Positions 24,417-32,736 of a DNA stretch of 40,222 bases are shown in pieces. Under the pieces are notes generated by a model. The model had not been told where the DNA came from. It ran no database searches and was given only the letters and a program-made list of their open reading frames with translations. The stretch is taken from positions 1 through 40,222 of the forward strand of contig CALUJM010000019.1 of the NCBI GenBank assembly GCA_944320975.1, written 5' to 3'. The translations under genes and the position numbers were made by a program. Origin of the DNA: an uncultured Atopobiaceae bacterium. Lineage in GTDB: Bacteria; Actinomycetota; Coriobacteriia; Coriobacteriales; Atopobiaceae. How positions within the stretch are numbered: position 1 is the first letter of the stretch; every line of letters starts with the position of its first letter.

Positions 24417-24794
24417 GGGCCCTCCCGATGGTCGTTTCTCTCCGTATACCCGTGCGCGCGAGGGGGATTTGCGGACAACGGTGGTGGCACAAACAGAGCT
24501 GGCCATATCGGATGGCGGACACGCTGGTTTGGGCAGGAATCCTGGAGCCTAGAAAAGGCTCGTTTGAAATTGCTCCCCGCATACTGCTTGGGAGAAAAAT
24601 GGGAATACGGCGTCGGCGTAAAGTTTCTGTTGGTTTGATGCGGGCGCGGAGCGTCCCTCTTCGGATGCAGGTGTCTGCCGCGCGTAGACCGACCGCGCAC
24701 TCAACTTCGCTTACGTCTCAAGTTTCACGAGTCTGCGCTGGCACACGTCTCGTATGAACGCTGCGGCGTTGCTGCCAAGGAGCGCCCTCCCAAG
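24417..24794. other. Intergenic stretch without a supported gene
   Basis: It contains the upstream region of the TetR gene and the 3' flank of the ATPase gene. Open frames are short and lack ribosome sites. No RNA gene, repeat or conserved peptide was recognised. Confidence 0.4.
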
Positions 24795-26006
24795 CTATTT
24801 CAGCAGCCAATCAACGAAGCTGCGCTGCTCAATGCCGTTATGGTCCGTCGCGCCGATGCGGTCCAGGGTGAGCAGCGTCTTGGGGTAGGCGTCCCCCAGC
24901 AGCTCGAGCGGACGCAGCTCGCGACGCAGCGTCGCCTCGTCCAGTACGGACAGCGCGACCTGATAGTAATGCGGTCTGCCCTCTCGCTCGGCAACGAAGT
25001 CGATCTCCAGATCTCCCACACGCCCTACGCGCACCGAGTGATAGCGCCGCAGCAGCTCTAGATACACGACGTTTTCCACGCGATGCCCGAGGTCGCTGCC
25101 GTCGCGTCCGAGCAGCAGGTGTCTGAAGCCAAGGTCGCCGAGGTAGTACTTGCCCCCCTGCTGCAGCAGGCGCCGACCCTTGGCGTCATAGGGGTCGGCC
25201 TTGAAGATGAGGTAGCACTCCATGAGCGCGTTGAGGTACTCGCTGACGGTGGTCGGGGAGACTTTTGAGCCGTTGGCCGTCAGCGTGTCCGCGACCGTTT
25301 TGAGCGAGAAGCGATTTCCAACGTTATCGGCGAGAAAGGCGAGAAGCGCGCGCAAGACCGGCATGCTGATGCGGGGGCGCCGCGTCGCCACGTCTTTGAC
25401 GAGGACGGTGTTGAGCACACCGTCAAGGTACTCGGACACGTCCTCGGCGGGCAGTAGGGAGGCGTACGGCATGCTCCCCAGCGAGAGATAGCGGTTGAGC
25501 AGCTCGGTATCGTCCGCGTCGTCCGTAAAGGCGGCGCGGGCACCACGATACTCCGCGAACGAGAGCGGCAGGAGTCGGAACTCAACATAACGGCCGGTAA
25601 GCAGCGTGGCAAGCTCGCTCGAGAGCAGATCGGAGTTCGAGCCGGTGACGTAGACGTCGCAGTCTTCGCGTGCATACAGCGCGTCGACTGCTCGCTCAAA
25701 GCCCTTGACGCGCTGGGGCTCGTCGATAAACACGTAGCAGCTCGGGGAGCTGATGCGGGCGACGACGTAATCGTAGAGCTCTTGCGGCGTGGTGGGGGCA
25801 GCAAAGTCCAGACGCTCAAGATCAACCGAGACGATTGACCTCTCGTTCACACCGGATTCGACAAGGGCTCGCTGGGCCAGTTTGAGCGCGGTTGACTTAC
25901 CGCAACGCCTCAGGCCGGTCACCACTTTGATGACGTCACGGTCCTTCCAGCGGAGAAGCCAATCAGTTGCCTGAGGGCGCGGGACGATGACTGGCTGGTT
26001 TGTCAT
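24795..26006 (-). CDS. AAA+ ATPase of the AAA_14/DUF4143 family
   Basis: A 403-aa protein with an N-terminal P-loop domain (~1-170): Walker A GLRRCGKST (~32-40) and Walker B CYVFIDEPQ (~91-99), then a sensor-like VYVTGSNSDLLSSELATLLTGR. The C-terminal DUF4143 part (~200-360) contains a winged-helix-like TLTANGSKVSPTTVSEYLNAL and a restriction-endonuclease-like fold ending (GDLEIDFVAEREGRPHYYQV), with the D-x-E-x-D pattern and a final Gln/Val strand. Members are common in gut anaerobes and are often linked to mobile DNA or defence; biochemistry is poorly known. The start is uncertain: ATG 26006 or TTG 26027, neither with a clear ribosome site. Upstream lies a set of ATCCA/TGGAT inverted repeats. 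Confidence 0.85.
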   Translation of the reverse strand: MTNQPVIVPRPQATDWLLRWKDRDVIKVVTGLRRCGKSTALKLAQRALVESGVNERSIVSVDLERLDFAAPTTPQELYDYVVARISSPSCYVFIDEPQRVKGFERAVDALYAREDCDVYVTGSNSDLLSSELATLLTGRYVEFRLLPLSFAEYRGARAAFTDDADDTELLNRYLSLGSMPYASLLPAEDVSEYLDGVLNTVLVKDVATRRPRISMPVLRALLAFLADNVGNRFSLKTVADTLTANGSKVSPTTVSEYLNALMECYLIFKADPYDAKGRRLLQQGGKYYLGDLGFRHLLLGRDGSDLGHRVENVVYLELLRRYHSVRVGRVGDLEIDFVAEREGRPHYYQVALSVLDEATLRRELRPLELLGDAYPKTLLTLDRIGATDHNGIEQRSFVDWLLK

Positions 26007-26029
26007 GAGCGAGTCCAATCTGTCCAAAC

Positions 26030-26117
26030 AAATGGATAAACCAAAGAAATATCTTAATTTTATCCATTTATCTAGACGGATATCGGTGAATTGGTAAATC
26101 TATCCAACAAACTGGAT
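26030..26117. promoter_or_regulatory. AT-rich inverted repeats upstream of the AAA ATPase gene
   Basis: AAATGGATAAA (26030-26040) and TTTATCCATTT (26059-26069) are exact 11-bp arms with an 18-nt spacer. Further right, ATCCA and TGGAT (26102-26117) form another small dyad. The patch is far more AT-rich than its flanks and probably holds the promoter and operator of the ATPase gene. Confidence 0.6.
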
Positions 26118-26133
26118 GTATTGAGGAATGGAA

Positions 26134-26370
26134 TCAGCTTTGCGGAGCATCACACATCACCTGCGTGCCGCGGCCGCGGAAGAACTCGTCCCTCATTTGG
26201 CCGAAGATCTGCACGGTCGCCTCGTTGTCCGCGCAATCGCCCTTCCTCGACATGCTCCGGATGAACCCGTTCTCAGCGAGCGTCCTGACGTACGCCGCAT
26301 GCTGGTGCTGTCAGTCCATGTCATCGACCGCATGGGCTGCGTCCCCGCGCGCTACGCCCACGTGGCAGCC
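26134..26370 (-). pseudogene. IS3-family transposase (OrfB) remnant
   Basis: Reading the minus strand in one frame gives QHAAYVRTLAENGFIRSMSR, then KGDCADNEATVQIFGQMRDE and FFRGRG: the conserved rve/DDE segment of IS3/IS150 transposases with the D-N pair around CADNE. The frame then ends at a TGA at 26134. Just before the motif, the usual Trp is a TGA stop (MD*QHQH), so the gene is dead, and neither OrfA nor the rest of OrfB is present. Confidence 0.75.
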
Positions 26371-26550
26371 GCCTACGAGGCCATGCGCATCGACTGCATG
26401 GCCTACGGGGAGTAAGCTGGCCATCTGAAGGCGAGGGGCGGGCCTCCTGCCGGCGATGCTTTATGGCACAGGCTCGGTCTTGGGCTTCATTGCGCTCGTC
26501 GCGGTCCCCCTGCTGTTCTGGCTCGCGCTTAGGGCAGGCTCGCTGCCGCC

Positions 26551-27663
26551 CTACCTGAACAAGACCTCGACGAGCACGACGAACGCCGCAATCGCAGCAA
26601 CGAGGAGGGCGGCGAGCCCCCACGACTTGGGGTTACCCCAGTTCATGGCCCAGCCGATGCCAAAGCGCCGAGGCACCACGACGGATGAGTCCTCGCGGTT
26701 CACGTAGAAGACGCCGAGGCGCCAAAGTTCGTCGTCATCGTAGTCGAGCGCGCTCGACGCCGTCATGCGCCGCAGAAGCCTGGAGCCCGCCTGTCCGTAG
26801 ACGAGCGAGACGGCGAGGTTGGGCAGGATTGCGCCGATGATGACGACGACGAGTGCCACGAGCGACTGGTCCGCGGTGACGACGCCGGCGAAGGCGAGCG
26901 GCATGATCGCGATCGACGCGGTCACCACGATTCCCGTGACCAGCAGCGCCGCGCTCTGGGCGCGGGCGAACGCGCCGTACGCGATGGCGGAGGCGACGGG
27001 GTGCTCGGGCGAGGCCGGCCTGCGGCTCCGCAGGATCTGCCAGTGCGACGCGGTGAGGCACAGCGCCATGAACGCCTGGACGGCGAGCGGCATGGCGACG
27101 ACCTGCCAGCCCTTGGCCATGTAATCGTCGACGATGCCCGCGGCGTCGAAGTGCACGGGCACGGGGTCGGGCATCGCAGGGTAGAGAGCAAGGGAGAGGG
27201 CGAGCGTCGCCAGGATCACGGGCACGTAGAGGAGGTCCCAGGCGAGCGGGAGCGGGCGGGGCGCGTTTGCCTCGGCGGCGCCGACGACGGCGGCGAGCCG
27301 GGCCGCGCGCGTCTCCCAGCCCTCGGCGCGCTTGATCGCCCGCACGCGGGCGCGGAAGACGAGCATGAGCGCGAAGCCCGCCGCGACCGGTATGCATACC
27401 ACCGCCGCCATCGCGAGCGGGAGCGTGGAGGAAAGCGCCAAGGTGGCGACGGCGGACGCGGCCGAGACCGCGAGGACGCTGGCGAGGAAGACCCGCCGCA
27501 TGCGCTGGATGCGGGGGTCAGCCTGGGCGGTTTCCGGCACGCTCACCGCGAACGCCTCGCGCCCGCGGGTGAGCCAGGGCGTCGCGGCGATGAGGCAGCC
27601 GGAGAGGAAGGTGATGAGCGCCATCGACGCGTTGGTGGCGAGTGCTATGAGGTCAGGCGACAT
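26551..27663 (-). CDS. DUF1648/DUF5808-domain membrane protein
   Basis: A 370-aa protein with about eight to nine membrane helices. The central part carries a DUF1648 segment (YPAMPDPVPVHFDAAGIVDDYMAKG, ~165-190), as in SdpI-like proteins. The C-terminus has the DUF5808 pattern (DDELWRLGVFYVNREDSSVVVPRRFGIGWAMNWGNPKSWG). These proteins usually neighbour GntR (YtrA-type) regulators and ABC transporters, and some family members confer immunity to membrane-active peptides; the function here is unproven. It starts 9 nt after the stop of the GntR gene, so the two are an operon. Confidence 0.88.
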   Translation of the reverse strand: MSPDLIALATNASMALITFLSGCLIAATPWLTRGREAFAVSVPETAQADPRIQRMRRVFLASVLAVSAASAVATLALSSTLPLAMAAVVCIPVAAGFALMLVFRARVRAIKRAEGWETRAARLAAVVGAAEANAPRPLPLAWDLLYVPVILATLALSLALYPAMPDPVPVHFDAAGIVDDYMAKGWQVVAMPLAVQAFMALCLTASHWQILRSRRPASPEHPVASAIAYGAFARAQSAALLVTGIVVTASIAIMPLAFAGVVTADQSLVALVVVIIGAILPNLAVSLVYGQAGSRLLRRMTASSALDYDDDELWRLGVFYVNREDSSVVVPRRFGIGWAMNWGNPKSWGLAALLVAAIAAFVVLVEVLFR

Positions 27664-27672
27664 GTGCGCTCC

Positions 27673-28050
27673 CTAGTCCAGGTTCTGTGCGGCGCGTTTG
27701 GCGGCCGCGAGAAATGCGTGCCGGGTGCCGCCGGACGCCTTGAACTCGGTGGCGAGCTTGGCAAGGGCCGCTTCGAGCGCGGCCTCGCCCATGCCGGCGG
27801 CGGGGTCGGCCGGTGTGTCTGCAACGTAGGCGCCGCGCCGGCCGAGCATGATAACGTAGCCCTCGTCACGCAGCGTCGCATAGGCCTTGTTGACGGTGTG
27901 CAGGTTGATGCCCAGGTTCTCGGCGAGCGAGCGCACGGAGGGCAGGGCGTCGCCGGGACGCAGCTCGCCGGCGGCGATGCCGGCTATGACCGAGTCGCGC
28001 AGCTGCAGGTAGAGCGGCGCGTCCGACAGCTTGTCGACCGTGATGACCAT
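27673..28050 (-). CDS. GntR-family regulator, YtrA subfamily
   Basis: A 125-aa short GntR protein: winged-helix domain (~1-75) with PLYLQLRDSVIAGIAAGELRPGDALPSVRSLAENLGINLHTVNKAYATLRDEGYVIMLGRRGAYV, then a ~45-residue helical tail. YtrA-type regulators typically control ABC transporters beside them. ATG 28050 is chosen because the longer frame to 28179 runs through the shared promoter. Two near-identical 21-bp boxes lie in the 128-nt divergent region, one close to each gene, so it likely represses both its own operon and the ABC operon at 28179-30933. Confidence 0.9.
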   Translation of the reverse strand: MVITVDKLSDAPLYLQLRDSVIAGIAAGELRPGDALPSVRSLAENLGINLHTVNKAYATLRDEGYVIMLGRRGAYVADTPADPAAGMGEAALEAALAKLATEFKASGGTRHAFLAAAKRAAQNLD

Positions 28051-28071
28051 GGGGCTCCCGTTCCCGGAAAT

Positions 28072-28092
28072 TGTTCTATATGAACTATAGCA
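28072..28092. promoter_or_regulatory. GntR operator-like box 1
   Basis: A 21-bp box of the form TGTT-TATAT-GAA-CTATAGCA, 22 nt upstream of the GntR start. It matches the box at 28126-28146 at 17 of 21 positions, and the CTATA/TATAG arms give partial dyad symmetry. Confidence 0.75.
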
Positions 28093-28125
28093 AATGGTCC
28101 AGAGAAGTGGTAGTATGCCGCCAAC

Positions 28126-28146
28126 TGTTATAGCTGACCTATAGCA
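28126..28146. promoter_or_regulatory. GntR operator-like box 2
   Basis: A 21-bp box of the form TGTT-TAGCT-GAC-CTATAGCA, 33 nt before the ABC ATPase start, in the same orientation as box 1 and 54 nt from it. Likely the site controlling the divergent ABC operon. Confidence 0.75.
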
Positions 28147-28178
28147 GAGATAACAAACGTGCGAACTAGGAGGTACCA

Positions 28179-28925
28179 ATGAAGGCGCCTGTCCTCGATG
28201 TGAGCAACTACCGGAAGGAGTATCGGGGCAAGGTCGCGGTGCGCGACCTCTCGCTCTCGGTTGCCCCCGGGGAGATATGCGGCTTCATCGGCCACAACGG
28301 AGCCGGCAAGACCACGCTCATCCGCTCGGTGGTGGGGGCGCAGCCGCCCACGTCGGGCTCGATCCGCGTCTGCTGCCGCGACGTCTGGCGCGAGCCCGTG
28401 GCAGCCAAGCGCCTCATGGCCTACGTGCCGGACAACCCCGACGTCTACGACTTCCTCACCGGCATGCAGTATCTGGACCTGATCGCGGACGTCTTCGGCG
28501 TGGGCGTAGAGGACCGTCGCCGACGCGCGGGCGAGCTCGCGGGGCGCCTGGAGCTCTCGGATGCGCTCGGCGACCCCGTCTCCGCGTACTCCCACGGCAT
28601 GCGCCAGAAGCTCGTGCTCGTGGGGGCGCTCCTGCACGACCCGGCGCTCCTCGTGCTCGACGAGCCGTTCGTGGGCCTCGACCCCTCGGCCTCCCACGAG
28701 CTCAAGGCCATCCTGCGCGAGCGCGCCGAGGCCGGCGGCGCGGTGTTCTTCTCGTCCCATGTGCTCGAGGTCGTGGAGCGGCTCTGCGACACCGTGGCGG
28801 TGATCCGGCGCGGCGAGCTCGTGGCCTCGGGCCCCACCGACGAGGTGCGCGGCTCGGATTCCTTGGAGGACGTGTTCCTCGAGCTCGTGGACGAGAAGGG
28901 CGACGGCGCCCCGTCGTCCCGATAG
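28179..28925 (+). CDS. ABC transporter ATP-binding protein (CcmA/NatA-like)
   Basis: A 248-aa soluble ATPase. Walker A GHNGAGKTT (~38-46), Q-loop YVPDNPDVYDF, signature YSHGMRQK (~141-148; the usual SGG is replaced by SHG), Walker B LLVLDEPFVGLDP (~164) and H-loop SSHVLE (~196). The SHGMRQ form is common in the drug/peptide exporter ATPases (Ecs/Bcr-type). AGGAGG lies 5 nt before ATG 28179. With the following small DUF1648 protein and large permease it forms an export-type ABC system under GntR control; possible roles are peptide resistance or envelope-stress export. Confidence 0.93.
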   Translation: MKAPVLDVSNYRKEYRGKVAVRDLSLSVAPGEICGFIGHNGAGKTTLIRSVVGAQPPTSGSIRVCCRDVWREPVAAKRLMAYVPDNPDVYDFLTGMQYLDLIADVFGVGVEDRRRRAGELAGRLELSDALGDPVSAYSHGMRQKLVLVGALLHDPALLVLDEPFVGLDPSASHELKAILRERAEAGGAVFFSSHVLEVVERLCDTVAVIRRGELVASGPTDEVRGSDSLEDVFLELVDEKGDGAPSSR

Positions 28926-28951
28926 ACCCTCAAGACCAAGGAGGAACAGGT

Positions 28952-29260
28952 ATGAAGTCCGTCAAGACCCACGTCATCGTCAGCACCGTCCTGTGCGCGC
29001 TCACCCTGGCAGTGACCCTCGCCGCCCGCGGTGCCCTGCCCGAGCAGGTCCCCATGCAGTGGGGCCTCACGGGTGAGGCGAGCTCCTTCTGGCCGCGGGA
29101 CGCCGTGGTGTTCGGCGTGCCCGCCGCCTGCGTCGCGATAAATCTCCTCGTATCGGCAAGACTTGCGAGTAAGGGCGAGAATCGTATCGCCATGTTCTAC
29201 ATCACACCCGTCGTCGCGCTCTTCGCGACCGCTGCCATCGTCTTTTTGGGGACGAGGTGA
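28952..29260 (+). CDS. Small DUF1648-family membrane protein
   Basis: A 102-aa protein with three hydrophobic segments (~6-24, ~48-65, ~80-98). The segment LPEQVPMQWGLTGEASSFWPRD matches the DUF1648 motif, where a P-x-H/Q-W/F-x-x-x-G pattern follows the first helix. The family is related to the N-terminus of SdpI immunity proteins. It has AAGGAGGAACAGGT before the ATG and overlaps or abuts the permease start. It may be a third subunit or a folding/immunity partner of this ABC system. Confidence 0.85.
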   Translation: MKSVKTHVIVSTVLCALTLAVTLAARGALPEQVPMQWGLTGEASSFWPRDAVVFGVPAACVAINLLVSARLASKGENRIAMFYITPVVALFATAAIVFLGTR

Positions 29261-29265
29261 GAGCG

Positions 29266-30933
29266 ATGACGGTTGGCTCCGGGGGCCGGGGGCTCCTCCC
29301 GCTGCTGCGCCTCCAGGTGTGCGCGCTCCTCTACGGCCTCGGCGTGCGGCGAGGCGCCGGGCGCCTGCGCGTCGTCGGCGCGTGCGCCCTCGTCGCCCTC
29401 GTCGCCGCCGTGGCGGTCGGCTACCTGTGGGCGTTCGGGTGCGGCATGGTCGCCGCCGGCGCCGCGGGCGCCATACCAGCGCTCGCCGCGCTCGCGGGCT
29501 CGCTCGCCGTGGTGGCGCTCGTGTTCGTGAAGGCCCCGGGCACGGTCTTCGGATGCCGGGACTACGACCTCGTGGCGGCGCTGCCGGTCCCCGTGCGCAC
29601 GGTGGTGCTCGCGCGGACGGCACCCCTCTACGGGTTCGGCGCCGTGCTCTCCGCGCTGCTGTCGGCGCCGCTCTACGTCGCGTACTTCTCGGCGGTGTCT
29701 CCGACTCCGGGAGCGGTCGCGACGGCGGTCGTCGTGTCCGTGCTGGCGCCGCTCGCGCCCGCGGCGGTGGCCACGCTCGCCTCGCTCGCGCTCACGTCGG
29801 TCGCCGTGAGGTTCCGGCACGCGGGCGCGGCCCAGCTTGTTCTCTCGGCACTGGCGGTCGCTGCCGTCGTCGTCGGCTCGCTCACCCTCGGCCGCGCCTC
29901 GTCGGGGGCCGACGACGCGGCGGCCCTCGCCGCGATGGGCGACGTCGCGGGCGCGCTCTCCGCGGCCGTGGCCTCTGCCTACCCGCCGGCCGCGTGGGCG
30001 GCCTCGGCGGTGGGCGAGGGCTCGGCTGCGGGCTTTGCCGCCTTCGTCGCTCTGTCGCTTGCGCTTCCGGCGCTCGTCACGGGGGCCCTCGCGGCGCGCT
30101 ATTCGCACGCGAACGCGGTGGCGACCTCCGGGCCGCACCGCCGTGCGCATGCGGTCGCGGCGTCCCGCTCGGCTGCGAGCCCGCTGCGCGCCCTCGCGGT
30201 CAAGGAGCTCCGCCGCATCGGCTCCATGCCCTTCTACGCGATGAACTGCTGCGCGGGGCTCATCCTCATGGTCGTGGCCGCGGGCGCGGTCGCGCTCTTC
30301 GGCGCGGATGCGCTCCTCGCCTCGGGAATCATCAACGGCGTGCAGCTCGACGCGCGGGCTGTCGCGGCCCTGCGCGGCCAGATCGACGCCGCGCTGCCGT
30401 GGGTCTTCGGGTTCTGCGGCGCGATGTCGCTCACCGCCGCCCCCTCGGTCTCGCTCGAGGCGCGCGCGAGCTGGCTCATGCTCACGGCGCCGGTGGGCGC
30501 GGGGACGGTGCTTGGCTCCAAGCTCCTCGCCAACCTCGTGCTCGGCGGGGCGGCGGTTGCGGTCTCCGCCGTCGCGCTGCTGGCGGGCGGCACCGGCCCG
30601 CTCCTGGTGCTCCAGTGCGTCGTGACGGCTGCCGGCATGCTCACGGGCTTCGCGGCGCTCGCGCTCGCCGTCGACGCCTCGCGCCCCAACCTCTCCTGGA
30701 CCGCGCCCGCCGAGGTCGTCAAGCGCGGCCTGCCCATGATGGTCGGGGCGCTCGGCGGGGCCCTCGCCTCGCTCGGCCTCGGGCTCCTCTCGGCGACCGC
30801 CGCCGGCTCCCTCGGGGCCGCACCGGCGGTCGCGATCAACCTCGCCGCCCCCGCCGCCTGCGCGCTCACCGGCCTCGCCGCCCTCCGCGCGGTCGCCCGC
30901 CGCGGACTCCCGGGCCCCGGCTGGGGCGAGTGA
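29266..30933 (+). CDS. ABC-2-type permease, large
   Basis: A 555-aa integral membrane protein with about 12 hydrophobic segments and a soluble loop mid-way (SHANAVATSGPHRRAHAVAASRS...LRALAVKELRRIGSMPFYAMN, ~280-325), typical of two fused six-helix permease halves. The conserved KEL(R)RI element precedes the second membrane half. The start is ATG 29266 with GAGGTG 6 nt before it; GTG 29257, overlapping the previous stop, is an alternative. It is the transmembrane partner of the ATPase at 28179. The substrate is unknown. A hairpin of the dispersed family follows its stop directly. Confidence 0.85.
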   Translation: MTVGSGGRGLLPLLRLQVCALLYGLGVRRGAGRLRVVGACALVALVAAVAVGYLWAFGCGMVAAGAAGAIPALAALAGSLAVVALVFVKAPGTVFGCRDYDLVAALPVPVRTVVLARTAPLYGFGAVLSALLSAPLYVAYFSAVSPTPGAVATAVVVSVLAPLAPAAVATLASLALTSVAVRFRHAGAAQLVLSALAVAAVVVGSLTLGRASSGADDAAALAAMGDVAGALSAAVASAYPPAAWAASAVGEGSAAGFAAFVALSLALPALVTGALAARYSHANAVATSGPHRRAHAVAASRSAASPLRALAVKELRRIGSMPFYAMNCCAGLILMVVAAGAVALFGADALLASGIINGVQLDARAVAALRGQIDAALPWVFGFCGAMSLTAAPSVSLEARASWLMLTAPVGAGTVLGSKLLANLVLGGAAVAVSAVALLAGGTGPLLVLQCVVTAAGMLTGFAALALAVDASRPNLSWTAPAEVVKRGLPMMVGALGGALASLGLGLLSATAAGSLGAAPAVAINLAAPAACALTGLAALRAVARRGLPGPGWGE

Positions 30934-30937
30934 CGCC

Positions 30938-30975
30938 GGGGGGCCGCCACGAGAAGTCCCCACGGCGGCCCCTCC
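30938..30975. repeat. GC-rich palindromic hairpin, family copy 3
   Basis: GGGGGGCCGCC (30938-30948) and GGCGGCCCCTCC (30964-30975) pair around a loop ending in AAGTCCCCAC. It starts five nt after the permease stop and probably ends that transcript. The loop end is the same as in the copies at 2111 and 2340. Confidence 0.7.
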
Positions 30976-30998
30976 CCGTCGCCTCCCGCCGCCGGCTC

Positions 30999-31311
30999 CT
31001 ACCTCACGAAGAGGCCCCCGCTGAGAACCCCGTAGGCAACCACCAGGGCGAAGAGCGCCAGGACGACACAGCCGACGACGAGGAACGCCCGCCAGGCCCT
31101 GAGCGCCGCCTCCTTGCCCCGCTCGACGTCGGAGTAGATCGACGAGATCTGCTTCTCGGACTCGTTGAGGGTGCGTACGTCGCCCACGTCGACGCCCCTC
31201 ACGAGCTCGTCGAGGCTCATCTCGTAGTAGTCGGACAGGAGGACGAGCCTCTGGAAGTCGGGGTAGGACTGCCCGAGCTCCCACTTCGAGACGGTTCGTT
31301 GGTTGAGCTTG
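30999..31311 (-). pseudogene. XRE-type regulator with membrane tail, cut by the integrated element
   Basis: The minus-strand frame reads KLNQRTVSKWELGQSYPDFQ, then RLVLLSDYYEMSLDELVRGV, a linker, and a single hydrophobic helix (FLVVGCVVLALFALVVAYGVLSG). This is the second half of a Cro/C1 HTH plus the C-terminal membrane anchor of a family common in Coriobacteriia and Firmicutes. The first HTH helices are missing: similarity stops near 31300, where the integrase gene ends. From ATG 31220 only a 73-aa remnant could be made. It may be the disrupted host target, or the 3' end restored by the element. Confidence 0.7.
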
Positions 31312-31316
31312 TTAGA
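31288..31316. other. Probable attachment-site junction
   Basis: Host HTH codons (…KLNQRTVSK) run into the last integrase codons (SEAI, stop TAA at 31314-31312) with no intergenic spacing. The core must lie in or near AACAAGCTCAACCAACG on the minus strand. The right-hand copy is outside the window, so the exact core is not determined. Confidence 0.55.
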
Positions 31317-32736
31317 TTGCCTCTGAAACTCGCAGTTCAGGGGCGGCGGTGATTACTTGGAACTTGGGGCGGTCGGGCTGCTGGTACGAATCTGGTACGA
31401 ATCGTTCCTCGGTTTGTACCGGGGCTTGTTCTGGCGCTCTCGCGCGGCGTGACGGGCGGACGTGGCGAACCTTGTAGGGGCGGCCCTTCGGGGCGTCCTC
31501 GGCGTGCTTCGCCATGAACTCCTCCTCGGCGCCGATGCTCTGGAAAGCGTCCTCCATGACGTCGGCGGCCTCGCGCTTCTGGTCCATGTTCACATGGGTG
31601 TAGATGTCCATGGTGATCGTGGCGCTGGCGTGGCCGGCGAGCTCCTGCATCACCTTGGGGTGCACGCCCTGCTGCGCGAGCATCGAGAGGTAGGAGTGGC
31701 GCAGCTCGTGGAGGCACCAGCCGTCCAGGCCGAGGAGCTTGCGGTCGCGCTCCCACCATTTGCCGAAGGTGTCGGGATGCACGCGCTGGGCGTAGAAGTC
31801 GAGGACGACGGGCGTGTCCTCGGTCTGCTCACCCCAGCCCTTCTTGAGCCCCCGGTGGAGGTAGTTGCGCGTGAGAAAGTACTCCTGCTGGGCCTTCTTG
31901 CGGCGCAGCAGCGCATCGCAGACGAACTCGGGCATGGGGAGGTTCCTCATGCCGGCGTGGGTCTTGGCCTCCTTCAAGTTACGGAAGCAGTCGAAGTTGT
32001 GGTTGACGGTCAGCACCTTGTTGTCGAAGTCGATGTCTCGCCACGACAGAGCGCAGATCTCGCCGCGGCGGAGCCCCATCGTGATGGCCAGGAAGTAGCC
32101 GATGTCGCACGAGGTCTCGACCTCGAGCTGGTCGACGAGCTGTCGCATGCGAGCCGGCGTGAGGGCCCGCTTCTCCTTGGTGTCGACTTTGGGCGTCGCC
32201 ACCTTGTCGATGGGGTTGCGCACGATGACCTCGCGCTCAACGAGGTCGCGGAACATGAGGTCGAGGGTCTTGTTGATCTGGTTCAGGTAGGCCCCGCTCG
32301 ACGGCTTTCCCGAAAGCGTGTCGCCCTGGCGCATCGCCGCGTACATGCCCTCGATCATCTCGGGCGTGATGAGGGCGACTTCGGCCTTGCCGATGTGGCG
32401 GGAGACGGCCTTGAAGCAGCGGCGGTAGCGCAGCTGGGTGTTCTGCGAGAACTCGCCGGACAGGTCGCGCCGCTCCATGAAGTCGGCGGCGCACTCCTCG
32501 AAGGTGGTGCCGGTGCGCTTCCAGACGCGGTCGTCCTCGATCTCCTCGATGAAGTCGCGCAGAGCCTTCTTGGCCTGGGTGTAGGTCATGTCGTTGACGC
32601 GGCGCGTGCGGGTCTTGTACTTGCCCGTGCGCGGGTCGAGGCCCACGGGCACGCGCAGCTGCCACTTGCGGCACTTGGACTTGGGCTTGTCCTTCTCGAG
32701 CTGGACGATGGTGCCCTCGCCGATTACCTTGGCCAT
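31312..32736 (-). CDS. int: Tyrosine-type phage integrase
   Basis: A 474-aa site-specific recombinase. It has an N-terminal arm-binding domain (~15-75), a SAM-like core-binding domain (~80-190, FMERRDLSGEFSQNTQLRYRRC) and a catalytic domain (~200-400). Catalytic residues: Arg in MGLRRGEICALSW (~223), HELRHSYLSML (~344), GHASATITMDIYTHVN with the nucleophile Tyr (~378). An extra ~75-residue basic tail follows. ATG 32736 is chosen for GAGGAGG 7 nt upstream; the frame open to 32856 lacks one. It lies at the element's left edge facing the host junction, as expected for an integrase that excises and inserts the element. Confidence 0.94.
   Translation of the reverse strand: MAKVIGEGTIVQLEKDKPKSKCRKWQLRVPVGLDPRTGKYKTRTRRVNDMTYTQAKKALRDFIEEIEDDRVWKRTGTTFEECAADFMERRDLSGEFSQNTQLRYRRCFKAVSRHIGKAEVALITPEMIEGMYAAMRQGDTLSGKPSSGAYLNQINKTLDLMFRDLVEREVIVRNPIDKVATPKVDTKEKRALTPARMRQLVDQLEVETSCDIGYFLAITMGLRRGEICALSWRDIDFDNKVLTVNHNFDCFRNLKEAKTHAGMRNLPMPEFVCDALLRRKKAQQEYFLTRNYLHRGLKKGWGEQTEDTPVVLDFYAQRVHPDTFGKWWERDRKLLGLDGWCLHELRHSYLSMLAQQGVHPKVMQELAGHASATITMDIYTHVNMDQKREAADVMEDAFQSIGAEEEFMAKHAEDAPKGRPYKVRHVRPSRRARAPEQAPVQTEERFVPDSYQQPDRPKFQVITAAPELRVSEAI

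Noticed and set aside
26456..26707. Short hydrophobic plus-strand frame (LYGTGSVLGFIALVAVPLLFWLALR)
   Set aside because: It overlaps the end of the DUF1648/DUF5808 gene antisense and has no clear ribosome site; possible, but not supported.
29197..31284. Minus-strand frame of 695 codons
   Set aside because: Antisense of the permease and charged low-complexity sequence; the real XRE remnant is in another frame.
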